A stretch of DNA of 5,871 nucleotides from Labilibaculum sp. (lineage in GTDB: Bacteria > Bacteroidota > Bacteroidia > Bacteroidales > Marinifilaceae), in assembly GCA_016743925.1 (NCBI GenBank), contig JADGFH010000398.1:1-5871 (forward strand), given 5' to 3'. Position numbers and translations under genes: made by a program. Below are positions 1 through 5,871 of this stretch, piece by piece. Positions within the stretch are counted from its first letter, which is position 1; the number at the start of each line of letters is the position of its first letter. The notes beneath the pieces are model-generated. The model did no database searches and was not told the DNA's origin. It saw only the letters and a list, made by a program, of their open reading frames with translations.

Positions 1-5
1 TTAAT

Positions 6-1535
6 TTATTCAATCAATTTCATCAAGTTTTTTGGAACATCTGTATTGTCATAAAAACCATTAAATAATTCAGCTCCAACACCAATAGCACGAATTGGAA
101 TAGGTACTGCAGTATGAGAATAAGAAGTCCAACCAATTCCAGCTTTATGTGATAAAATATGACAAGCTGTTACTGTAAATGGATCATAACTACCATATAA
201 AAGGTAATATTGATCATCTTTTTTTATTTCCTTATTATTGTTTATGCTTTTTTCAAAAGCATTTTTTAGTTGTTGCATTTCAAAAGTAGACAATTCAAGT
301 CCCTTGCTTGCATCACCTAATCCGAAATGAGTTTTCACCAATTTTAAACCATCTGAAAATTTAGCATTTTCTTTTTGTTCCTTTTTGTACTCAGCAATTT
401 TTGATGAGAAACCTTCGTAAGATATGTTCTGATGTTGCAACAAACCAAAAGCAGATTTGTAGTGACTACCAGCAAATCCTAATGCCAATCCACCTGTTTC
501 ATGATCTCCACCTATTAAAATTAAGGTTTCCTTAGGATGTTCTTTGTAAAATTCAAGAGCTTTCTCAACGGCTAAATCAAATTGAAGAACTTCCTTAATT
601 ACAGTTGCCGCATCATTCGCATGACTGGCCCAATCAATCTTACCACCTTCAACCATCATGAAAAATCCTTTTGGATTATCAAGGATTTCGATCCCCTTTT
701 GAGTGAATTCCGCAAGTGAAATATCAGCACCATTTTTCTGATCTATATAATAAGGAAGAGCAGATCCGCCAGCCAAATTGGGTGCCGTAGCAATAATTTT
801 ATCATCGCCTTTTTTCAAATTATTAAAGTCTGTAACAGTATTAACAATTCGGTATCCTCTAGATTTGGCAACTGAAATTGAATTTGGTTTTTTAATTTCA
901 ATTTCTTTACCATCTGCCATACCAAAATTTGACATCGAATTTTTGGTGCTTGCATTAAGTTCTCCGTCACCTTCAGGATGTTTAAATCCGCCTCCAGCAA
1001 AATAGTTAAAACCACTTTTACTCAAATCAAGACTAATGTCGTAGTACATGTTTCGAGTAGGCTGGTGTGCATAGAATGTTGCTGGAGTAGCATGATCGAT
1101 AGAAACAGAACTTACAATTCCTACTTTGTATTTTTTCTCTTTTGCGATTTCGGCAATGGTCTTTAGAGGTGTCAGTCGATCCGGTTTCATGGAAATGGTA
1201 TTGATACTCGTTTTATGACCTGTTGCCAAGGCAGTTCCTGCTGCAGCCGATCCCGTAATGAATCGATCTGATGCGAAAGTAGTATAAAAACCTTGAGTTG
1301 GAAGAGTACTTAATTTTAGTTGTTTAATTGATGATTTATCATCAATTGCACCTAGATATGCTTCTGCGGCATTCGATTGAGAAAGCCCCATACCATCACC
1401 AATAAAATAGAAAATATATTTAGGAGTTTTGCCCTTGTAATTTTCTCTTTCGCTAGGTTGAGCTGTAGATACCAAAGCAAAACAAACCAATAGAATGGCT
1501 AAGGTCTGCTTTAGATAATTTGAATAGTGTAACAT
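6..1535 (-). CDS. Secreted alkaline phosphatase, PhoA family
   Basis: Predicted periplasmic or secreted phosphomonoesterase of 509 residues that would release inorganic phosphate from organic phosphate esters using two Zn and one Mg. Residues 1-25 look like a type I signal peptide: Lys9, a hydrophobic core at about 11-22, and STA-Q as the likely cleavage site. Cys18 has no lipobox. The alkaline phosphatase core then follows in order: IGDGMG with metal ligand Asp47; TGSAAAGTALATG with nucleophile Ser96; HATPA with His148 and Thr150; Arg161, which matches the phosphate-binding arginine; VEGGKIDWASHAND with Glu296, Asp301 and His305; GGDHETGG with Asp344 and His345; and SHTAVP with His474. All expected metal ligands are present. 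His148 and Trp302 sit where E. coli PhoA has Asp153 and Lys328, as in the TAB5 and Vibrio type enzymes. Gly95 replaces the usual Asp before the nucleophile. The gene lies 92 bases downstream of the acyl-CoA synthetase on the same strand, and I see no clear promoter of its own. The ATG start fits the signal peptide well. The family call is secure; natural substrate is not known. Confidence 0.95.
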   Translation of the reverse strand: MLHYSNYLKQTLAILLVCFALVSTAQPSERENYKGKTPKYIFYFIGDGMGLSQSNAAEAYLGAIDDKSSIKQLKLSTLPTQGFYTTFASDRFITGSAAAGTALATGHKTSINTISMKPDRLTPLKTIAEIAKEKKYKVGIVSSVSIDHATPATFYAHQPTRNMYYDISLDLSKSGFNYFAGGGFKHPEGDGELNASTKNSMSNFGMADGKEIEIKKPNSISVAKSRGYRIVNTVTDFNNLKKGDDKIIATAPNLAGGSALPYYIDQKNGADISLAEFTQKGIEILDNPKGFFMMVEGGKIDWASHANDAATVIKEVLQFDLAVEKALEFYKEHPKETLILIGGDHETGGLALGFAGSHYKSAFGLLQHQNISYEGFSSKIAEYKKEQKENAKFSDGLKLVKTHFGLGDASKGLELSTFEMQQLKNAFEKSINNNKEIKKDDQYYLLYGSYDPFTVTACHILSHKAGIGWTSYSHTAVPIPIRAIGVGAELFNGFYDNTDVPKNLMKLIE

Positions 1536-1627
1536 TGTAAGTAGTTTATTTTTTTGTGAATCTAATAAAACCCTTTTGGTTAAGAATAACTTAAATAATT
1601 GATTTGAAAATTTAGATAAGAATATCT

Positions 1628-3529
1628 TTATATGGATTTAATACTCTCTTGGTTTTTTATATTTTGAATTTTCTTTCCTTCAGGTGTGTAAAGAAAATCT
1701 ACATATTCTTTAAAATAACGAACAACCTTGTCACGAACAACTTTCATTGTTGAGTTAAGCAGTTTGTTATCCTCTGAAAATGCCTCAGGAAGTACTCCTA
1801 CAGCAGTAGGCAGCCATCTATGAGGAAACATATCTTCGTATTTACCTCCTGGTCGATATTGATTCAATTCATTTTGAATTACCTCCAGGGCCATTGTTTG
1901 TCCTTCTTCCGAATCTAAATTAAGCTGATGAGCTTTTAAATGTGCGTTTATAGCAGACTTATTTGGTACAACCAAAGCGATGGTATAAGGATCTTGATTG
2001 TTATACAAAATGCATTGGTCGAGCAGTGGCGACTGATCTACAAAAGCTTCTTCGATTCCTTCTGGACTAAATTTTTCGCCATCATTGGCAATTAATAAAG
2101 ATTTAAAACGACCTAGCACATATAAAAAATCATCCTGATCGACATAACCCATATCACCAGTGTGCAGCCAGCCATCTTTCAAAGTTTCTGCCGATGCTCT
2201 ATCGTTTTTCCAGTAGCCTTTCATTACATTACCACCTTTAATTACAATTTCACCTTTTTCACCTGAAGGTAAAGCATCGCCATTGTCGTCGCAGATTTTC
2301 AAATCCATATCTTGAACAATGAAACCTGAAGAACCTAATTTGTGCTTGTGATGAGCATTCGATGAAATGATAGGAGATGCTTCAGATAGACCATAACCTT
2401 GGTACATTGGAATTCCGATTGCATAGAAAAAACGCTGTAATTCGATATCTAATAAGGCTCCGCCTCCAACAAAGAATTTTAAATTGCCACCAAAATTTTC
2501 CCTTACCTTCGAAAACAGAATCTTATCGTAGAAATAGTAAAGAGGCTTTAAAAATAGTTTGCTTCCTTTTCCTTTATCCCAACCAGCTCCATTATATCTA
2601 TAGGCAACATCAAGTGCTTTATTAAAAAGTTTTTCAACCTTAGGGCCTTTTGCTTTAATCCCTTTTTCAATATTCTTTTTAAAGTTCTTTGCTAAAGCAG
2701 GAACACTTAGAATAATATCTGGTTTTATTTCTTTGATATTGTTAGGGATGTTTTTCAAGGCTTCCATAGGAGACTTACCTTGCTGAACTGCCGCTATTGA
2801 TGCACCTTTAAGCATGAAACTATAAATTCCCGCTGTATGGGCAAATGAATGATCCCAAGGAAGAATTAGTAAGGTTTTATAGCTAGAAGGAATATCCATC
2901 AAACTCGAAGCCTGATATACATTGCTGGCGTAGTTGTTATGTGTTAAAATAATGCCTTTTGGATCGGCTGTAGTTCCAGATGTGTAGGAGATATTAGCAT
3001 CATCATTAGCTTCAATGCTTTTTTGAATCTCTTTTAAATTAGCCTTATCTGCTTCCGAAATTTCTTTCCCTAAGTTTAGCAATTGTTTCAGAGATATTTC
3101 TTTATCCTGTAATTCTATATTCTCATCTAGAACAATAATTTTCTCAATTGTTTCCAATTGATCTTTTATTGATCTGATTTTTTCAAGATGATTTTTTGAA
3201 ACAAGAACAAAGCGCGACTCAGAATGATTCAAACGGAATTTAAGTTCATTTTGAGCATCAAGCTTTACAGATAAAGGGACATTAACAGCACCAGAAAATA
3301 AGATGCCTAGTTCCGATAGAACCCATGCATTCCTTCCTTCAGAAAGAAGTCCAATGCGATCTGCTTTTATTATCCCTAATGAATAAAGACCAGCAGCAAA
3401 TAATTGTACATCCTCGTACAAAGCTTTGTAACTAACAGATTGATATTCGGATTTGGTTTTTTCCCATAAAAATGGATTTTTACCATATTGATTAACACTA
3501 TCTTTAAATAGTTCTATAATTGTTTTCAT
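1628..3529 (-). CDS. Long-chain acyl-CoA synthetase-like AMP-binding protein
   Basis: ANL superfamily adenylate-forming enzyme of 633 residues, most like long-chain fatty acid-CoA ligases. Such enzymes convert a carboxylic acid, ATP and CoA to acyl-CoA, AMP and pyrophosphate. In order, numbered from the ATG at 3529: the P-loop YTSGTTADPKG at about 182-192; GGGALLD at about 355-361; GYGLSEASP at about 378-386; GWLHTGDMG at about 453-461; the hinge region GRFKSLLIANDGEKFSPEGIE at about 473-493; and a C-terminal stretch around NKLLNSTMKVVRDK that resembles the ENGxLTPTxKxxR of long-chain synthetases and contains a candidate catalytic Lys596. No transmembrane segment or signal peptide is evident, so a cytoplasmic or membrane-associated location is inferred. 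The frame can be extended three codons to a TTG at 3538, but the ATG giving MKTIIELF is preferred because it is a standard start. A strong promoter candidate lies about 90 bases upstream. Alkaline phosphatase follows on the same strand. The class is firm; chain length and substrate cannot be read from sequence, and an O-succinylbenzoate or aryl acid role is less likely given the length. Confidence 0.93.
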   Translation of the reverse strand: MKTIIELFKDSVNQYGKNPFLWEKTKSEYQSVSYKALYEDVQLFAAGLYSLGIIKADRIGLLSEGRNAWVLSELGILFSGAVNVPLSVKLDAQNELKFRLNHSESRFVLVSKNHLEKIRSIKDQLETIEKIIVLDENIELQDKEISLKQLLNLGKEISEADKANLKEIQKSIEANDDANISYTSGTTADPKGIILTHNNYASNVYQASSLMDIPSSYKTLLILPWDHSFAHTAGIYSFMLKGASIAAVQQGKSPMEALKNIPNNIKEIKPDIILSVPALAKNFKKNIEKGIKAKGPKVEKLFNKALDVAYRYNGAGWDKGKGSKLFLKPLYYFYDKILFSKVRENFGGNLKFFVGGGALLDIELQRFFYAIGIPMYQGYGLSEASPIISSNAHHKHKLGSSGFIVQDMDLKICDDNGDALPSGEKGEIVIKGGNVMKGYWKNDRASAETLKDGWLHTGDMGYVDQDDFLYVLGRFKSLLIANDGEKFSPEGIEEAFVDQSPLLDQCILYNNQDPYTIALVVPNKSAINAHLKAHQLNLDSEEGQTMALEVIQNELNQYRPGGKYEDMFPHRWLPTAVGVLPEAFSEDNKLLNSTMKVVRDKVVRYFKEYVDFLYTPEGKKIQNIKNQESIKSI

Positions 3530-3615
3530 TTCTATCAAAAATATTAATGTTATCTGCTTCAGAGAATAGACAAAACATCAATTTATGTCTGTTAGCAAGC
3601 TTATTTAACGGATTT

Positions 3616-3647
3616 CAAAAATAACAGATTAGCTTCTCCAAAACAAA
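3616..3647 (-). promoter_or_regulatory. Bacteroidota-type promoter for the acyl-CoA synthetase gene
   Basis: On the minus strand TTTG (3647-3644) is followed after exactly 20 bases by TATTTTTG (3623-3616), a full match to the Bacteroidota primary sigma consensus TTTG-N19/20-TAnnTTTG. Transcription would start near 3610 and leave an untranslated leader of about 80 bases before the ATG at 3529. A second box, TAATTTTG at 3703-3696, also matches the -7 element but has no good TTTG partner. Start-site data are lacking, so this remains a prediction. Confidence 0.55.
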
Positions 3648-3793
3648 TGGTTTGAATTAAAAAAACATAAATAAATGAAAGGATATTTTTAATCTCAAAA
3701 TTAGCGCGAAAAACATGATTAAACTTCTTGATTTACAACTCTAGAATATCTATTTTCCCGAGCAAAACTTAAACAAACAAATTATTGAAGTGT

Positions 3794-3819
3794 ATTGGCT
3801 AATTATTTAGCAATTTTTT
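3794..3819 (+). promoter_or_regulatory. Terminator-like hairpin or dyad in the PLP enzyme leader
   Basis: The left arm ATTGGCTAA (3794-3802) pairs with TTAGCAAT (3807-3814) around a TTAT loop, giving eight base pairs with one bulged G. A run of six T follows (3814-3819). The core GCTAA/TTAGC is a perfect dyad. It lies 37 bases before the ATG at 3857, and no plus-strand gene precedes it, so it would not serve as an ordinary end-of-gene terminator. It could be a leader attenuator, a protein-binding dyad, or chance in AT-rich DNA. The stem has only three G-C pairs and would be weak. Confidence 0.3.
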
Positions 3820-3856
3820 CACCCTTATTAGGATTTTAATTGTCTTAGTAATAGAA

Positions 3857-5365
3857 ATGATTAACCCAGTAAGCTTAAAAGAACCAAATCAAATGAGTAA
3901 TCTAGAAAAATATTTTAAAAAATTTAGAAAAAACACCATTGGACACGATGCTTGTTTTTATTCTCCCTTTGGGAAGCAAAAAATTGTTTATGGTGATTGG
4001 ATTGCCAGTGGAAGATTATATGCACCAATCGAAAAAAAGATTGCAAAGGAATTTGGTCCTTATGTTGCCAATACACATACGGAAACGAATGAGACAGGAA
4101 CATTAATGACGCAGTCTTATCATCGGGCACAAGAATTAATAAAAAAACACGTAAATGCAGGACCCGAAGATGTGATTATTCATGCAGGTTTTGGAATGAC
4201 AGCTGTTATTAATAAGCTGCAACGTATTTTAGGTTTAAAAGGTTGTGGTATTATTGGAAGACATGCTTGTCAAAAAGAAAGAGAAAAGCCTGTCGTTTTC
4301 ATTACTCATATGGAGCATCATTCGAATCAAACTTCTTGGTATGAGACAAATGTCGATGTTGTTGTTATTCCTCCAGGAAAAAATTTAACTATTGATCTGG
4401 ATCAATTACGTAAGCAATTGGAGAAATATCAGGATCGTAAAATGAAAATTGGTTCCTTTACCGCTTGTTCAAATGTTACAGGTATAGCCACACCTTACCA
4501 TCAAATGGCAAAAATAATGCACGAATTTGGAGGAATTTGTTTTATCGATTACGCAGCATCTGCACCTTATGTCGATATGGATATGCATCCTGCTGATCCA
4601 TTGGAGAAATTGGATGGAGTCTTTTTTTCGCCGCACAAATTCTTAGGTGGACCAGGTTCGTCAGGAGTTCTGATTTTTGATTCAAAACTATATAATAATG
4701 AGGTGCCAGATAATCCAGGAGGAGGAACAGTTGATTGGACCAATCCTTGGGGGCAATACAAATATGTAGATAGTATTGAGGCTCGTGAAGATGGAGGAAC
4801 ACCCGGATTTTTGCAATCAATTAGAATTGCATTAGCTATTGAGGTTAAAAACCAAATGGGAACTGAAAATATTAAAAAACGTGAGGAAGAACTTTTAGAT
4901 TTAGCCTTCGATAGATTGAAAGCTGTTAAAGATGTTCATGTACTTGCCGATAAGGTTAAAGATCGTTTAGGGATTTTGTCTTTTTACGTTGAGTATATTC
5001 ACTATAATTTATTGGTTAAGTTATTGAATGACCGATTTGGTATTCAAGTAAGAGGCGGTTGTGCTTGTGCGGGTACCTACGGACATTACTTATTAGAGGT
5101 AAGCCAAGAGCAATCTGATGCCATTACATGCGAGATTACTTCAGGTGATTTGTCGCATAAGCCAGGTTGGGTACGTTGGTCATTACATCCTACCACAACA
5201 GATAAGGAAGTTTTGTTTTTTATTGATTCCTTAAAAGCAGTTGTTGATAATTTTGAAGAGTGGAAGCAGGATTATACCTACAACAGAAAAACAAATGAGT
5301 TTTATTATTCTGGAATTAATAAACCCAAAAAGTCAATTGTTGTTAACGATTTATTTAATCTATAG
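3857..5365 (+). CDS. Class V aminotransferase-fold PLP enzyme, SufS/cysteine desulfurase-like
   Basis: Predicted cytoplasmic fold-type I PLP enzyme of 502 residues. The usual class V landmarks appear in order: an N-terminal substrate region with DWIASGRLYAPIE at 47-59; HMEHHSN at 151-157, like the EHHxN motif of SufS whose His stacks on PLP; NVTGI at 206-210; FIDYAASAP with Asp231 expected to bind the pyridine nitrogen; SPHKFLGG with Lys261 as the probable Schiff-base lysine; EDGGTPG at 311-317; RGGCACAGTYGH at 399-410; and VRWSL with Arg440, the likely carboxylate-binding arginine. Cys404 falls five residues after Arg399, the spacing of the catalytic Cys in the SufS motif RxGxxC, so sulfur transfer is possible. 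The protein is about 90 residues longer than typical SufS, and no SufE, IscU or other Suf gene is in view. A second in-frame ATG at 3893 would give 490 residues starting MSNLEKYF and may be the true start. A strong terminator follows, so it appears to be last in its transcript. The fold is certain; the reaction (desulfurase, lyase or aminotransferase) is not. Confidence 0.9.
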   Translation: MINPVSLKEPNQMSNLEKYFKKFRKNTIGHDACFYSPFGKQKIVYGDWIASGRLYAPIEKKIAKEFGPYVANTHTETNETGTLMTQSYHRAQELIKKHVNAGPEDVIIHAGFGMTAVINKLQRILGLKGCGIIGRHACQKEREKPVVFITHMEHHSNQTSWYETNVDVVVIPPGKNLTIDLDQLRKQLEKYQDRKMKIGSFTACSNVTGIATPYHQMAKIMHEFGGICFIDYAASAPYVDMDMHPADPLEKLDGVFFSPHKFLGGPGSSGVLIFDSKLYNNEVPDNPGGGTVDWTNPWGQYKYVDSIEAREDGGTPGFLQSIRIALAIEVKNQMGTENIKKREEELLDLAFDRLKAVKDVHVLADKVKDRLGILSFYVEYIHYNLLVKLLNDRFGIQVRGGCACAGTYGHYLLEVSQEQSDAITCEITSGDLSHKPGWVRWSLHPTTTDKEVLFFIDSLKAVVDNFEEWKQDYTYNRKTNEFYYSGINKPKKSIVVNDLFNL

Positions 5366-5398
5366 CCAATATTATTCTTAGTATATTAGTATAATCTT

Positions 5399-5429
5399 AA
5401 TCCTGAAAATTCATTTTCAGGATTTTTTT
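5399..5429 (+). terminator. Intrinsic terminator after the PLP enzyme gene
   Basis: AATCCTGAAAA (5399-5409) pairs perfectly over 11 bases with TTTTCAGGATT (5414-5424) around the tetraloop TTCA. Seven T follow (5423-5429), then an A and more T. It begins 33 bases after the TAG/TAA-type end of the PLP enzyme gene at 5365. The T-tract lies only on the plus-strand side, so it is oriented for that gene and should insulate the downstream phosphoesterase. Confidence 0.9.
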
Positions 5430-5434
5430 ATATT

Positions 5435-5467
5435 TTTGGGTTGAACAAGAGGCTAGTTCATAGTTTG
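5435..5467 (+). promoter_or_regulatory. Weak promoter candidate for the metallophosphoesterase
   Basis: A TTTG at 5435-5438 and a TAGTTTG at 5461-5467 resemble the Bacteroidota -33 and -7 boxes. The second is one base short of TAnnTTTG, and the spacing is slightly long. A start near 5474 would leave a leader of about 34 bases before the GTG at 5508. The position between a strong terminator and a gene start makes a promoter here necessary in some form, but these exact boxes are uncertain. Confidence 0.25.
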
Positions 5468-5507
5468 AAGATGAGTGTAAACAGCTTCTAATTAAAATAA
5501 ATATACA

Positions 5508-5871
5508 GTGTACGATATAATTGGAGATATTCATGGTGAGGCAAATACATTGAAGCATATGTTGCTGAGTCTTGATTATGTGGAGGGAGAAGAGGGATAT
5601 TTTCATCCCGAAAGAAAAGCTGTATTCGTTGGTGACTTTGTCGATCGTGGGCCTGATATTTTTGAAACTCTGTCTATTGTACGTAAAATGGTAAGCGCTG
5701 GAAATGCCTTTGCAGTAGTAGGAAACCATGAATTAAATGTGCTTGCCTATTACACGAAAGATGAGGATGGACTGTTTTTGCGAGAACACAATTTGAAAAA
5801 TAAAACACAAATAAAGAAGACTTACGAAGAATTCAAATTAGATAAACCAAAGCGTAAAACCTATCTTAAAT
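5508..5871 (+). CDS. Calcineurin-like metallophosphoesterase, N-terminal part
   Basis: Partial gene: 121 codons are present and the frame is still open at the window edge. The protein starts (M)YDIIGDIHG and carries the three N-terminal metal-binding blocks of the calcineurin-like phosphoesterases in order: GDIHG at 6-10 (Asp7, His9), GDFVDRG at 42-48 (Asp43, Asp46, Arg47) and GNHE at 72-75 (Asn73, His74). The GDxVDRG form is that of PPP-type protein phosphatases and symmetrical diadenosine tetraphosphatases (ApaH, PrpE). It would hydrolyse phosphoesters in the cytoplasm with two metal ions. The downstream histidine ligands fall outside the window. The start is taken as GTG because an in-frame TAA lies at 5493-5495 and no ATG or TTG occurs between it and the GDIHG motif; the motif begins only five residues after the GTG, which is normal for the family. 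The gene follows the terminator of the PLP enzyme by about 80 bases, so it is probably transcribed separately. Whether it acts on proteins, dinucleotides or other phosphates cannot be told from this fragment. Confidence 0.88.
   Translation, partial: MYDIIGDIHGEANTLKHMLLSLDYVEGEEGYFHPERKAVFVGDFVDRGPDIFETLSIVRKMVSAGNAFAVVGNHELNVLAYYTKDEDGLFLREHNLKNKTQIKKTYEEFKLDKPKRKTYLK

Larger units (their letters stand above)
3530..3856. other. Divergent intergenic region, about 330 bases
   Basis: This AT-rich gap separates the minus-strand synthetase from the plus-strand PLP enzyme. It holds the minus-strand promoter at 3616-3647 and the hairpin at 3794-3819. I find no full TAnnTTTG promoter on the plus strand, so the promoter of the PLP enzyme is not located. 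No tRNA-like fold, tandem repeat or convincing protein-coding ORF is visible. A nine-codon ATG ORF at 3715-3744 is noted only as a curiosity. Confidence 0.7.

Noticed and set aside
778..1166. Open frames inside the alkaline phosphatase gene on both strands
   Set aside because: They are out of frame with a gene whose motifs are continuous through this stretch, and they have no domain signal.
1579..1627. Two short inverted repeats (AGATA/TATCT and TTAAG/CTTAA) between the synthetase and phosphatase genes
   Set aside because: The stems are five base pairs, almost all A-T, and no proper T-run follows on the minus strand, so they do not make a credible terminator.
1597..1640. TAAATTTT as a possible -7 box for the alkaline phosphatase
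   Set aside because: It lacks the final G of the consensus, and no TTTG lies at the required distance upstream.
2377..2625. 82-residue plus-strand frame inside the acyl-CoA synthetase gene
   Set aside because: It is a shadow of a conserved coding stretch, with no domain and no leader features.
3536..3538. TTG start for the acyl-CoA synthetase, adding three residues
   Set aside because: An ATG three codons later gives a normal N-terminus, and nothing in the sequence favours the rarer start codon.
3567..3590. AGACA/TGTCT inverted repeat in the synthetase leader
   Set aside because: A five-base stem with a loop of about 13 bases and no T-run; well within chance expectation.
4542..4820. Two overlapping minus-strand open frames within the PLP enzyme gene
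   Set aside because: They are antisense to the coding stretch that includes the PLP lysine motif and have low-complexity, unrecognisable products.
5397..5729. 110-residue minus-strand open frame near the right end
   Set aside because: It overlaps the terminator and lies antisense to the metallophosphoesterase, which has clear catalytic motifs; its product shows no recognisable domain.
1..5871. Search by eye for a mobile element, CRISPR array, toxin-antitoxin pair or defence gene cluster
   Set aside because: No transposase, integrase, direct-repeat array or small paired genes are present; the window is housekeeping-type sequence.

Overview
The window looks like ordinary chromosomal DNA from a Bacteroidota bacterium, probably of the marine Bacteroidales/Marinilabiliales kind. 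Four things suggest this: strong AT bias, A-rich leaders without clear Shine-Dalgarno sequences, a good match to the Bacteroidota promoter (TTTG, about 20 bases, TAnnTTTG), and the style of the four proteins. The taxonomic call is inference from protein style and promoter shape, not from a database search.

Layout. The left 3.5 kb is on the minus strand. It carries a long-chain acyl-CoA synthetase-like AMP-binding enzyme (1628-3529) followed, 92 bases downstream, by a secreted PhoA-type alkaline phosphatase (6-1535). A divergent intergenic region of about 330 bases (3530-3856) holds a convincing minus-strand promoter for the synthetase and a terminator-like hairpin just ahead of the plus-strand gene. 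On the plus strand is a class V, SufS-like PLP enzyme (3857-5365), closed by a strong intrinsic terminator (5399-5429). The start of a calcineurin-like metallophosphoesterase follows (5508 to the window edge). It begins with GTG and is cut by the window, so a search for complete ATG-initiated ORFs misses it.

How the genes relate. They do not form an evident shared pathway. The enzymes would act in fatty acid activation (inner face of the membrane or cytoplasm), phosphate scavenging (periplasm), PLP-dependent sulfur or amino group chemistry (cytoplasm) and phosphoester hydrolysis (cytoplasm). The strand switch, promoter and terminator divide the window into at least three transcription units. 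I see no mobile element, CRISPR array, tRNA or rRNA gene, prophage gene or defence system. The points worth a second look are modest: a substituted residue beside the alkaline phosphatase nucleophile, the unassigned SufS-like enzyme, and the leader upstream of that enzyme.
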